From Streptomyces sp. NBC_01298 (lineage in GTDB: Bacteria; Actinomycetota; Actinomycetes; Streptomycetales; Streptomycetaceae): 64,000 nucleotides of DNA. Below the pieces are notes generated by a model, which was given only the letters and a program-made list of their open reading frames with translations, was not told the origin of the DNA and searched no databases. The stretch lies in contig NZ_CP108414.1 of NCBI RefSeq assembly GCF_035978755.1, positions 620,001 through 684,000 on the forward strand, given 5' to 3'. The position numbers and the translations under genes were made by a program. Of this stretch, positions 1 to 8,349 are shown in pieces. Position 1 is the first letter of the stretch, and every line of letters starts with the position of its first letter.

Positions 1-116
1 TCCCCGTACGCGACTGACCGCACGGGCGGCTCGCCCGGCCCCGGCCGCACCGGCCGACCCGCACGGCCGACCCGCACCGGCCAGCCACCTCCGGCCGCCC
101 GGCTCCGCCCGGCCGT

Positions 117-854
117 CTACGGCGCGAGCACGTCCAGTTCCTCCAGCGCGCCCACCGCGATCTGCCGCGTCAGCGCCTCCGCGCGGGCCGCGTCGCCCTC
201 CCGTACGGCCTCGGCCACCCGCACGTGCAGGGTGACGGCCGCCGGGTCGGGGTCGTGGAACATCACCGCGTGCTGGGTGCGCCCGGTCAGGACCTCGGCG
301 ACGACATCGCCGAGCCGCGCGAACATCTCGTTGCCGGAGGCGTTGAGCACGATCCGGTGGAAGGCGATGTCGTGGTGGAGGTACCCGTCGAGCTGGTGAC
401 CGCGTGAGGTGCGGACCATGCCCAGGGCCGCCTCGGTGAGCTCGGCACACTGCTCCGGGGTGGCCCGCAGCGCCGCGAGTCCGGCCGCGACCGGTTCGAT
501 GGCCGAGCGCAGCACGGTGAGGGAGCGCAACTGCCGCGGTCGGTCCGCGCCGGCGAGGCGCCAGCGGATGACGCGCGGGTCGTAGACGTTCCACTCCTCG
601 GTGGGGCGCACGGTGACGCCGACCCGGCGGCGGGACTCGACCAGCTGCATCGATTCCAGTACGCGGACCACCTCGCGGACCACCGTCCGCGAGGCGCCGA
701 AGCGTTCCGCGATCTCGTCGGTGCGCAGCACGCTGCCGGGCGGGTGCTCCCCGGCCGTGATCGCCAGGCCGATGGTGTCCAGCACGTGGGAGTGGAGCCC
801 TTGGCTGCCCTGCTCGGCCGGTCCGCCCGGTGCGCCCGGCACTTCAGTGGTCAT
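117..854 (-). CDS. GntR/FadR-type regulator of the gluconate genes
   Basis: This is a 245-residue DNA-binding repressor. The N-terminal winged helix-turn-helix (about residues 20-85, with GASRTVVREVVRVLES as the recognition part) is followed by an all-helical FadR C-terminal domain. That domain carries the HDIAFHRIVLNASGN signature, whose histidines usually bind a metal or ligand. The ATG at 854 was chosen because the HTH starts about 20 residues later; the open frame extends far upstream but that part is not protein-like. It is divergent from gluconokinase and the GntP permease, so it probably represses them and releases with gluconate or gluconate-6-phosphate (inferred from position). The family is certain; the ligand is inferred. 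Confidence 0.9.
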   Translation of the reverse strand: MTTEVPGAPGGPAEQGSQGLHSHVLDTIGLAITAGEHPPGSVLRTDEIAERFGASRTVVREVVRVLESMQLVESRRRVGVTVRPTEEWNVYDPRVIRWRLAGADRPRQLRSLTVLRSAIEPVAAGLAALRATPEQCAELTEAALGMVRTSRGHQLDGYLHHDIAFHRIVLNASGNEMFARLGDVVAEVLTGRTQHAVMFHDPDPAAVTLHVRVAEAVREGDAARAEALTRQIAVGALEELDVLAP

Positions 855-1034
855 GGCGTAAGCGTACGGTGACCAGCGAATGGCCAAAAGGTGTGATGTT
901 TTACCGAGAACCTCTTGAATAAGTACTACGTAATGGGCTTCAGTGGTGCCCAGGCCCTCCGGGGCCCATGTCAACGAAGACGAAGAACGCGAAGAACGCG
1001 AAGAACCCCAAGAACAACGAAAACGAGGTGCGCG
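855..1034. promoter_or_regulatory. Divergent promoter region, gluconate regulator / gntK
   Basis: This 180-base gap between divergent genes is AT-richer than its surroundings around 890-935. A GT-N3-AC core, typical of FadR-subfamily operators, lies at 923-929 (GTACTAC), with TTGAAT at 915-920. The flanking bases do not fit the full FadR consensus, so this is only a candidate operator. Confidence 0.35.
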
Positions 1035-1550
1035 ATGACGCGCGTCATTGTGGTGATGGGCGTGGCCGGGACGGGAAAGACGACCGTGGGCCGGCTCATC
1101 GCCGACGCGCTCGTCCTCCCCTATGCGGAGGGCGACGCCTTCCACCCGGCGGCCAACGTCGCCAAGATGTCCGCCGGCACCCCCCTGGACGACGCGGACC
1201 GCCGGCCCTGGCTGGACTCGATCGGTGAGTGGATGCGCAACCGGGCCCGCGTCGGGGGCGGGGTCATCTCCGCCTCCTCCCTCAAGCGGGCCTACCGCGA
1301 CCGGCTCCGGGCCGTCGCGCCGGACACCGTCTTCGTCCACCTCACCGGCGACCGGCCGCTGATCGAGGAGCGGATGGCCGCGCGCAAGGGGCACTTCATG
1401 CCCACCACGCTGCTGGATTCGCAGTACGCCACGCTGGAGCCGCTCCAGCCGGACGAACTCGGCGTCCTCGTCGACGTGTCCGGGTCCCCGGAGGAGATCA
1501 CCGCGCGGGCCCTGGCCGCCCTGCGCCGCCTGCCGTCGCCGGTCGCGTAG
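1035..1550 (+). CDS. gntK: Gluconokinase
   Basis: A 171-residue kinase that phosphorylates D-gluconate to 6-phosphogluconate with ATP, feeding the pentose phosphate pathway. The P-loop GVAGTGKTT is at residues 9-17. The GDAFHP and KMSAGTPLDDADRRPWL blocks are diagnostic of the GntK/IdnK family, and the length is normal. The ATG at 1035 follows a GAGGTG ribosome site at 1025-1030; an upstream in-frame TTG would add an implausible basic leader. The permease gene follows 119 bases later on the same strand, so the two probably form one unit controlled by the divergent GntR-type regulator. Confidence 0.95.
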   Translation: MTRVIVVMGVAGTGKTTVGRLIADALVLPYAEGDAFHPAANVAKMSAGTPLDDADRRPWLDSIGEWMRNRARVGGGVISASSLKRAYRDRLRAVAPDTVFVHLTGDRPLIEERMAARKGHFMPTTLLDSQYATLEPLQPDELGVLVDVSGSPEEITARALAALRRLPSPVA

Positions 1551-1669
1551 CCGCACCCGCCCGGGCCGCACCTCACGCCTCCCCCTCACCCACCCCACCC
1601 CACCCCACCCCCGCCCACGCCCCGCGCCACCCTGTCCTGCCCGCAAGCGAGAACGAAGGAACCGTCACC

Positions 1670-3067
1670 GTGACCAGTCTCAGCGTCGAGACTCTGGCAG
1701 CGGCCGCCACCGAGCCGATCACCTCGGCCGGCAACACCCAGCTGGGGATAGCCGTCCTCGCGGGCATCGCCGTCATCGTCCTGCTCATCACGCGCCTCAA
1801 GCTGCACGCCTTCCTGGCGCTGACGCTCGGATCGCTCGCCCTGGGGGTGTTCGCCGGCGCCCCCCTGGCCAAGACCGTCTCCAGCTTCACCACCGGGCTC
1901 GGCGCCACCGTCGCGGGCGTCGGCGTACTCATCGCGCTCGGCGCCATCCTCGGGAAACTGCTCGCCGACTCGGGCGGCGCGGACGAGATCGTGGACACCA
2001 TCCTGGCGCGCGCCAAGGGCCGGGCCATGCCCTGGGCGATGGTGCTGATCGCCTCGGTGATCGGCCTCCCGCTCTTCTTCGAGGTCGGCATCGTGCTGCT
2101 GATCCCGGTGGTCCTGCTCGTGGCCAAGCGGGGCAACTACTCGCTCATGCGGATCGGCATCCCCGCCCTGGCCGGCCTGTCCGTGATGCACGGGCTGATC
2201 CCGCCGCACCCCGGCCCGCTGGTGGCCGTCGACGCGCTCCACGCCAATCTGGGCCTCACCCTGGCGCTCGGCGTGCTCGTCGCCATCCCGACCGTCGTCA
2301 TCGCGGGTCCGGTGTTCTCCCGGTACGCGGCCCGCTGGGTGGACATCCCGGCGCCCGAGCACATGATCCCGCAGCGGCCCTCGGAGGAGCTGGAACACCG
2401 CCCGAGCTTCGGGGCGACGGTCTGCACCGTGCTGCTGCCGGTGGTCCTGATGCTGATGAAGGCCCTGGTCGACATCGTGGTCGACGACCCGGCCAACAGC
2501 GTCCAGCGGGTCACCGACGTGGCGGGCTCCCCGCTGATCGCGCTGCTCGCGGCGGTGCTCGTGGGCATGTTCACCCTCGGCCGGGCGGCCGGCTTCACCA
2601 AGGCGCGGCTGTCCGTGACGGTGGAGAAGTCGCTGGCCCCGATCGCGGGCATCCTGCTGATCGTGGGTGCGGGCGGCGGCTTCAAAGCCACGCTGATCGA
2701 CGTGGGCGTCGGCCAGATGATCATGGATCTGTCCGAGAGCTGGGCGATACCGACCCTCCTGCTGGCCTGGCTCATCGCGGTGGCCATCCGCCTGGCGACC
2801 GGCTCGGCCACGGTGGCCACCATCTCCGCGGCCGGCCTCGTGGCCCCGCTCGCGGCGGGCATGCCGGCCACGGAGACCGCCCTGCTGGTCCTCGCCATCG
2901 GAGCCGGTTCGCTGTTCTTCAGCCACGTCAACGACGCCGGGTTCTGGCTCGTGAAGGAGTACTTCGGCATGACGGTCGGCCAGACCCTCAAGACCTGGTC
3001 GGTGATGGAGACCATCATCTCGGTGGTCGGCCTGGGCTTCGTCCTCCTGCTGTCACTGGTCCTCTGA
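1670..3067 (+). CDS. gntP: GntP family gluconate:H+ symporter
   Basis: A 465-residue inner-membrane permease with about 12 hydrophobic segments, predicted to import gluconate or a related sugar acid. Family blocks include GAILGKLLADSGGADEI, FFEVGIVLLIPV, IPPHPGPL and FFSHVNDAGFWLVKEYFG. The GTG at 1670 was chosen because GAAGGA lies nine bases upstream and a short leader precedes the first membrane segment; the earlier frame is low-complexity and unlike a protein. It lies downstream of gluconokinase, so uptake and phosphorylation are paired. The 119-base gap between them contains repeated CACCC tracts. Confidence 0.93.
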   Translation: MTSLSVETLAAAATEPITSAGNTQLGIAVLAGIAVIVLLITRLKLHAFLALTLGSLALGVFAGAPLAKTVSSFTTGLGATVAGVGVLIALGAILGKLLADSGGADEIVDTILARAKGRAMPWAMVLIASVIGLPLFFEVGIVLLIPVVLLVAKRGNYSLMRIGIPALAGLSVMHGLIPPHPGPLVAVDALHANLGLTLALGVLVAIPTVVIAGPVFSRYAARWVDIPAPEHMIPQRPSEELEHRPSFGATVCTVLLPVVLMLMKALVDIVVDDPANSVQRVTDVAGSPLIALLAAVLVGMFTLGRAAGFTKARLSVTVEKSLAPIAGILLIVGAGGGFKATLIDVGVGQMIMDLSESWAIPTLLLAWLIAVAIRLATGSATVATISAAGLVAPLAAGMPATETALLVLAIGAGSLFFSHVNDAGFWLVKEYFGMTVGQTLKTWSVMETIISVVGLGFVLLLSLVL

Positions 3068-3117
3068 CCCCTGGCCCCTGGCCGCCCGCTCCCCTACCGC
3101 CCCCCGCCGGCCTACGG

Positions 3118-3402
3118 TCAGCCGGTCCGCCGGTGCCTGCCCCGCGTCCCCTCCCGGGGCCCGGGGCGGGCCAGTTGGGCCGCCGCCAGGTCGAAGCCGC
3201 CCGCCGCGGTGGCGCAGCGGGCCGCCAGGGACTCCACCTCGGCGCGGAAGGCATCGCCCCCCGGGCCCTGCCAGTTCAGGTCTCCGGCGGCGCGGCGCAG
3301 CCGCTCGGCGTGCGAACGCAGGGCGGCCGAGTGGGCGCGCAGGCCCTCGGCCGGGGCCGGACGGGTCTCGGCCCGGGGCACGGGCCCGGCGGTGTCCGTC
3401 AC
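3118..3402 (-). CDS. Small WXG100-like protein
   Basis: This 94-residue, mostly helical protein carries WQGPGGDAFRAEV near its middle. It resembles the W-x-G turn and following helix of WXG100 (EsxA/ESAT-6) proteins, which form helical hairpins and often accompany type VII secretion. The C-terminal tail is basic and rich in Gly and Arg. The GTG start at 3402 overlaps the stop of the upstream gene (GTGA), so translation is probably coupled. No type VII secretion gene is visible in the window. The fold assignment rests on one motif and size, so it is tentative. Confidence 0.6.
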   Translation of the reverse strand: MTDTAGPVPRAETRPAPAEGLRAHSAALRSHAERLRRAAGDLNWQGPGGDAFRAEVESLAARCATAAGGFDLAAAQLARPGPREGTRGRHRRTG

Positions 3403-4592
3403 TGGGAGCTCCCCGGAACGTAGACGTCGGGATGGCCGGGCAGCCGTACGAGGTGGCTTCCGGTGACCCTGCCCCCGAAGGCGGCGAGGGCCGCCGCCGG
3501 ACCGGGCTCGGGGCCGGAACCCACCCAGGTGACCCGGTAGACCGCGGTGAACTCCCGGCTCGCGGCCAGCCGTCCGGCCGTCCGCGCACCCGGACCGTGA
3601 CCGAGCAGGGCGAGTTCGGTCCCGGACGGCACGAGGCGTCGTACGGTCGCGGCCACGTCCCGGACGTGCGCGGCCGGCCCTGCGTACGGAGCGCCGTACG
3701 GAGCGTCGAAAGGGGCGCCGTACGGGGTATCGGCGCGGCCCGACTCCTTTGGTGGTCCCGCGAGTTGGAGCACGCACCGCTCGACCCCGTCGGGGCCCGT
3801 GACCTGCTGGAGCAGGACCGCGCCCGGGGAACCGCCGATCCGGTCGGCGTTGCCCCGGTACCCGGCCGGGGTGCCGGTGGTGTCCAGCTCGGCCAGGAGG
3901 CGGCTCCCCGGATCGGAACAGGCGGGCCCCCCGTCGAAGAAGGCCCGCAGGGCGGCGGCGATCCCGAGGAACGGCTCCGGGGCCACGGCCCTGCCGGTGG
4001 CGACCTGCCAGCCGGCGTGGTCGTTGAACGGGTTGTCGTCGGTGAGCGCGTTCCACGCCAGGATGTCGGCGAAGGAGGGGTTCAGGAGTGCGAAGGCGGG
4101 CCCTTCGCCGCGTCGGCGCACGAGCTCGCGGAACGCCCGGACCGCGTCCGCCTGCCGGCCCTCCTCCACCGCGAGGAACACCTCGGCGGCGGCCGGGTCC
4201 TCCCACCTCGCCGGGTTACGGGTGCTCTCGGCCCGGATCCGGCCCCTGAGGCCGCACACCGCGAGGCTCACGGCCAGGCTCTCGCGGCCGGTGAACACCC
4301 CGGCGAGCCACCCGGCCCGCGCCACGCCCCGGCCCCGGGCGGCCCAGCCGAGTCCGTCCCGGTCGGTGAGGGTGCGCAGCAGGGTGCGCCAGGCCGCGCG
4401 GCGGCGGCTGCCGAGGCCCAGGGCGGTGACCGGCAGCCGGGAGCCGAGGGCCAGCCGGGAGGCGTAGCGGGCGGCTTCGCCCACGGCGTCGGCCGCCTCG
4501 GCCAGTTCCCGGCACAGGGCGCCCAGTTGATCGGCGTCCGGGTCGGAAGGCGCTGAGGTCGCGGAGGTCCCGGGGGTCGCGGCGTCGGACAT
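3399..4592 (-). CDS. Hypothetical protein coupled to the WXG100-like protein
   Basis: A 397-residue protein with no signal peptide. The N-terminal half is helical (ELAEAADAVGEAARYASRLALGSRL). The C-terminal half reads like an alpha/beta fold, with ELALLGHGPGARTAGRLA where an alpha/beta hydrolase would have its GxSxG elbow. The expected serine is replaced, so activity is doubtful. Proteins pairing a WXG-like partner with a hydrolase-like domain (DUF1023-type) are common in Streptomyces, and this may be a diverged relative. The ATG at 4592 is the first start that gives sensible sequence. Its stop overlaps the GTG of the following gene. Function is unknown. Confidence 0.6.
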   Translation of the reverse strand: MSDAATPGTSATSAPSDPDADQLGALCRELAEAADAVGEAARYASRLALGSRLPVTALGLGSRRRAAWRTLLRTLTDRDGLGWAARGRGVARAGWLAGVFTGRESLAVSLAVCGLRGRIRAESTRNPARWEDPAAAEVFLAVEEGRQADAVRAFRELVRRRGEGPAFALLNPSFADILAWNALTDDNPFNDHAGWQVATGRAVAPEPFLGIAAALRAFFDGGPACSDPGSRLLAELDTTGTPAGYRGNADRIGGSPGAVLLQQVTGPDGVERCVLQLAGPPKESGRADTPYGAPFDAPYGAPYAGPAAHVRDVAATVRRLVPSGTELALLGHGPGARTAGRLAASREFTAVYRVTWVGSGPEPGPAAALAAFGGRVTGSHLVRLPGHPDVYVPGSSQ

Positions 4593-4810
4593 GGATTCCT
4601 CGTCGGGTCGGATGAACGTCGGGCAGGACGGGGCGGGTCGGTGCGGGCAGGTGCAGGTGCAGGTGCAGGTCGGTGCGGGACGGACAGGTCTGCCGCGCAG
4701 GTGGATCGGGTGATACGGGTGATACAGGTGCTGCGGGTGGGCCGGATGCCCGGGCGCCGCCGGGGTGCGGGCGGGGCCGGTGGTGGGGTCAACAGCGGGT
4801 CAGCGGCAGG
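4593..4810. repeat. Short tandem repeats between P450 and hypothetical gene
   Basis: This intergenic stretch holds four perfect GCAGGT hexamers at 4647-4670, followed by two GGGTGATAC copies near 4707-4725. It is upstream of the minus-strand hypothetical gene and downstream of the P450 gene. No other gene or clear promoter is seen. Confidence 0.6.
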
Positions 4811-6061
4811 TCAGCGCCGGGTAAGGCGCAGGCGGATGCCCTGGGCGTCCAGGGCCGCGGGGAGCGGGCCGAGGGGGTCGAGCACGGGCCGGGCGGGCAG
4901 GACCCGGTGTCCGCGCAGCACCTCCGCGCAGAGCGCCGCGGTGACCAGCAGCCCCAGCTGTTCGCCGGGGCAGCGTCCGCCGGCATGACTGAACGGGGCC
5001 ATCCGGACGTCCAGGTCGGCTTCCCGCGAGGCCCACCGGCCCGGTACGAAGACGTGCGCGGCGGGCACGTGTTCGGGGTCGCGCTGGTGGAACAGCACGG
5101 GAAGCACCACACAGGTTCCGGCGGGATGCCGCACGCCCCGCCATTCGGTCTCGGCCCGGGTGATCCGTATCAGGTCGGGCACCGCCGGATAGAGCCGCAG
5201 CGATTCCCGGACGCAGGCCCGCAGCCGGGGCAGCGCGCCCTGGGCACTGCCCTGCGCCCATCCGGCGGCCCGGGCCTCGGCGGCGACGGCGTCCTGTTCG
5301 GCCGGGTGCGCGCCGAGCAGCAGCAGGGTGCGCAGCAGGATGCCGGGGACGAGGTCGAAGGCGGCCAGCCACTGGCGGACCTGCCCGACCGGGTCCGGCC
5401 CGGCCCCGCCCCACCCCGCGAGGGGCTCCGCGTGGCGGCGGGCCCGCCCGATGAGGGTGTGCGGCTCCGCGAGGTCGGCGTACGCGGCGATCCTCGCGCC
5501 CGCCCTGTCGGGCAAACGCCCGAGCCGGCGGCCGAGTTCCGCGTCCTCGGCGGCGGCGTCGCCGAGGACGATGCGTCGGGCGGCGCGGGCCACGGAGTGC
5601 CGGACGCGGGTGAGTTCGAGGGAATCGCCGGCCGTCAGGCGCCGGGCCTCGTCGGCGAGGACCGAGAGGAAGGCCCCGCACGAGGGGTGCACGGTCAGCC
5701 CCGCGGCGAGCACGGAGTCGTCCACGGACCGCCGACCGGAGCCGAGCCCGGCGTGGGCGCAGCCGTCCGCCCCGGTGGCGGGCCGGCCGGTGGAGGCGAC
5801 GGGTTCGGCGTAGAACTGCCGGATGTCCCGCGGATCGAGGATGAGCAGGACGGTGCCGGTCAGCCCGCGTACGAGCACGGGCGCCCCTCCGTGCCGCTCC
5901 CGCAGGGCCCGCAGGGTGGCGGCGGACCAACGGGGCCGGCCCGGCCCGGCGTGCCCGGGCGCCGCGCGGGGGCGGGCGCTCACGAAGCCCCGTACCAGGG
6001 CGGGCAGCGTGTGGGCGGCGGCGAACCGCGCGCTCTCGCCGCGCCCCGCCCGCGCCGTCAT
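4811..6061 (-). CDS. Cytochrome P450, atypical I-helix
   Basis: A 416-residue P450. The K-helix ExxR is present (RESLRLYP, E286/R289), and so is the heme loop FSHAGGRCPGEQL with ligand Cys364. In the I-helix, where most P450s have an acid-threonine pair for oxygen activation (A/G-G-x-D/E-T), this protein reads AAFDLVPGILL (about 233-243) and lacks both the glycine and the threonine. This suggests peroxygenase-like, altered or lost chemistry. The ATG at 6061 is preceded by GGAGG at a good distance. No ferredoxin or reductase lies nearby. The substrate is unknown. Confidence 0.85.
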   Translation of the reverse strand: MTARAGRGESARFAAAHTLPALVRGFVSARPRAAPGHAGPGRPRWSAATLRALRERHGGAPVLVRGLTGTVLLILDPRDIRQFYAEPVASTGRPATGADGCAHAGLGSGRRSVDDSVLAAGLTVHPSCGAFLSVLADEARRLTAGDSLELTRVRHSVARAARRIVLGDAAAEDAELGRRLGRLPDRAGARIAAYADLAEPHTLIGRARRHAEPLAGWGGAGPDPVGQVRQWLAAFDLVPGILLRTLLLLGAHPAEQDAVAAEARAAGWAQGSAQGALPRLRACVRESLRLYPAVPDLIRITRAETEWRGVRHPAGTCVVLPVLFHQRDPEHVPAAHVFVPGRWASREADLDVRMAPFSHAGGRCPGEQLGLLVTAALCAEVLRGHRVLPARPVLDPLGPLPAALDAQGIRLRLTRR

Positions 6062-6448
6062 ACGGGGACCTCCGCGGCCGGGGCCGGTGGCGTGCGCGCA
6101 TCGCGGGCGATCTCGTGGGCCGTACGCATCCGTGTACCTCCGCGCAGCCTGGACTATACGGTCGGTGATCTCGCGCTCACCGTACGTCGCCCACCCCGCG
6201 TCCGCGCCCCGAGGACCACGGGGGAGGTACGCAGGCCCGCAGGCGGGCTACGGAGGGGCTGGGCGCAGAGCGGCGCGCCGACGCACAGCGCACCGTGGAC
6301 GGGGCGGGGGCCGGCTCACCGGCCAGGGGCTCCACGCACGGATCGGGGCGTGGCCCGGGCGGGTGACGAGACTGGTGAGGGGTCGGCGATGCCCGGACGC
6401 GGCTCCCCGGCGGCGTCGGCCCGGCCGGGGCCGGAAAGGCGGACGGGC
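6062..6448. promoter_or_regulatory. Upstream region of the P450 gene
   Basis: No convincing gene is seen in these 390 bases. On the minus strand GGTGAG (6181-6176) and TATAGT (6158-6153) are spaced by 17 bases and could be the P450 promoter. This is weak because the -35 box is poor. The remainder is GC-rich, with nothing recognised. Confidence 0.3.
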
Positions 6449-7041
6449 CTACGGTGGTGACCCTGCGGCCGGTGCGGGAAGGTCGAGCGCGCGGGCGAGC
6501 GCAGAGATGACCGGGGCGCGGTGGCCGGGCAGATGGCGCGGTAGCCAGTCGGTGGCCAGCGCGAGGAAATCGACCAAGTGGCGTTCGGCGGCGTCGAGCA
6601 GGGTGCGGAGCTCGGTCACGGACAGGGCTATCACCGGGCTGTCGTTCTGCTCGGCGTTGACGGTGAGCCGGACGGTGCTGCCGAAGCGCTCGGCCACGGG
6701 CGACACCGGCTCGTGGCCGAATCCGAGCAGGTCCCCACCGTCGGCGAACCGGTACCAGTCGCGCCAGTCCTCCAGCCCGTAAGGGTCAGCAACCCGTGGA
6801 AGAACGAGGCGAGCGGGTCGGCCGGCCGAGGCGGTCCGCCGCCGTCGGAGTCGCCGTCGGAGTCGCCGTCGGAGTCGCCGTCGGAGTCGCCGTCGTTCCA
6901 ACGGGCGATGCTCGCAACAGCCGCCCCGACCTCAGCGGGTGAGAGCTCGCCACCGAGGGGCAGGAAGGCGAACCGCTCGAGCTCGGCCACACGCCAGAGG
7001 TCGAAGCCGTCGGGGATGAGGATTTCCAGTACGGGTCGCAT
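6449..7041 (-). pseudogene. Frameshifted conserved hypothetical gene
   Basis: Two overlapping minus-strand frames together make one protein of about 197 residues. The first frame runs from the ATG at 7041 (GGTGA five bases upstream) through LRPVLEILIPDGFDLWRV-like sequence to FFHGLL. The second continues from DPYGLEDWRDWYRF to the stop at 6449. Joining them needs a -1 shift near 6787, as if one G were missing in the CTG-ACC junction. Either this is a real one-base deletion or an assembly error. The N-terminal part contains a GDSD-type repeat. No family recognised. Confidence 0.7.
6844..6891. repeat. 12-bp tandem repeat, four copies, inside a gene
   Basis: Four perfect copies of GTCGGAGTCGCC, read on the minus strand as a Gly-Asp-Ser-Asp repeat. 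The unit length is a multiple of three, so copy-number change would not shift the frame. The frameshift at about 6787 lies outside the repeat. Confidence 0.9.
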
Positions 7042-7130
7042 CACGATCACCCGGCGAAGCGTTCCGCATCCCGCGCACGCACCGCCTCCCCCTTACGGCG
7101 CCCCGGCACCATGGGGTGGGGTTGTGGGGC

Positions 7131-8165
7131 TCAGGCGAAGACCGCGTCGCGGAAGGCGGTGCGGAGCGGGGCCGACGGGGTGGTCGGGAGGAGGGCTGCC
7201 CAGCGTCGTCCGCGCGGGGAGATCCACAGGGCCGGGCCCTCGCCGTGGGACCAGGAGCCGTGGGCGGAGGGGTGCCAGAGGAGGCCGCGGGCGGGTAGGA
7301 GTTCGCCGGTGCGGATGCGGAGCGACTGCGCCGTCCAAGCCCGGCTGACGGGGCCGCCGGCCGGGGCCAGGAGGTGACTCAGGAAGCGCCCGAGGTCGGA
7401 GACGGGCGCGTACAGGGTCCCGTCGGCGGCGAAGCCCGTACGGGTCATGCCGAGCGGGCGCCAGATCCGGTCGGCGGCGAACCCCGCGAGGGGGCTCCCG
7501 CACAGCCGCTCGGCGAGCCCGACGAGCGCGGGCGACACCCCGGCGCCGTGGGTGAGCAGATGGTGCGCGGTGATCCCGGCGGGCAGGCCGTCGCCCGCCC
7601 CGTAGGCGGTGAGCGGGGTGTGCAGGGCCAGTTCCCCCGCGTCCACGAGCATCCCGATGACGGGCCAGACGGCCAGCACCCCGACCAGCACGCCGAGGTC
7701 GGGGGCGGGTACTGGTGCGGGGGCCCGCTCCGCGGCCCGGAGGCCGGCTCCGGCAGGCTCCCCGGCCCGGGCGTCGGCTCCGGCGCGCTCGCCGGACCCA
7801 AGGTCGGCTCCCGCAAGGTCTCCGGCCCCAAGGTCGGCTCCCACAAGGTCTCGGGCCCGAAGGCCCGCTCCCACAAGGTCTCCGGCCCGAAGGCCCGCTC
7901 CGGCACAGGCCCCGGACCCGCGTCCGGCCCCGGCCCCGGCTCCGTCCCGGAAGCCGGTCGCGGCCTCCACCACCGCCTCCGGACCGTCCGCGCCGCCGAC
8001 GGCCCACCCGGCCCCGGGGTCAGCGTCCCGTAAGGCTGATGCGATCCGGTCGACGGCCCCGGCCGCAGCGGGCCGTGTGGTCGGCTCGCGCTGCTCGGCG
8101 TGCCCGGTCCCGTCCGCCTGTCCGCGCTGCTCGGCCTGTCCGGCCCGGTCGCTCTGGAGCGTCAT
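7131..8165 (-). CDS. Degenerate beta-lactamase-fold protein with inserted repeats
   Basis: A 344-residue protein. The C-terminal 180 residues match the class C beta-lactamase/DD-peptidase-like serine hydrolase fold: LVDAGELALHTPLTAYG, ITAHHLLTHGAGV, YAPVSDLGRFLSHLLAP and WSHGEGPALW. The segment that should hold the catalytic S-x-x-K, just before VIGMLVDAGEL, is absent. Its place is taken by a run of ten-residue repeats rich in A-D-L/G-D-L units, reminiscent of pentapeptide repeats. The ATG at 8165 follows GGTGG. The protein is probably not a hydrolase; it may be a decaying gene or one reused for binding. Confidence 0.65.
   Translation of the reverse strand: MTLQSDRAGQAEQRGQADGTGHAEQREPTTRPAAAGAVDRIASALRDADPGAGWAVGGADGPEAVVEAATGFRDGAGAGAGRGSGACAGAGLRAGDLVGAGLRARDLVGADLGAGDLAGADLGSGERAGADARAGEPAGAGLRAAERAPAPVPAPDLGVLVGVLAVWPVIGMLVDAGELALHTPLTAYGAGDGLPAGITAHHLLTHGAGVSPALVGLAERLCGSPLAGFAADRIWRPLGMTRTGFAADGTLYAPVSDLGRFLSHLLAPAGGPVSRAWTAQSLRIRTGELLPARGLLWHPSAHGSWSHGEGPALWISPRGRRWAALLPTTPSAPLRTAFRDAVFA
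7740..7919. repeat. 30-bp tandem repeat, six imperfect units
   Basis: Six consecutive 30-base units start at 7740, 7770, 7800, 7830, 7860 and 7890, the middle ones nearly identical. They lie in frame in the beta-lactamase-like gene and encode alternating AGDLV/GADLG-type pentapeptides. The near-identity of the central units points to recent expansion. Confidence 0.85.
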
Positions 8166-8349
8166 GGTCAGCCACCGTACGGCTCCCGCCGCACCCGGCA
8201 CCGCGCGTCGCACGGTCCGGTCGCGGCGGGCCACCCGAATGCCCCGCACCCCCGGCTACCGCCGCCCTGGATGCGGGGCCCGGCCTCGGACGGGCCATTG
8301 GGGGCCGGCCCGTACGCCCGCCCCCGTACGCCCGCCCCCGTAAGCCCGT

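Noticed and set aside
1..116. Search for a gene in the first 116 bases
   Set aside because: Only proline/arginine-type low-complexity frames; no start, motif or ribosome site seen.
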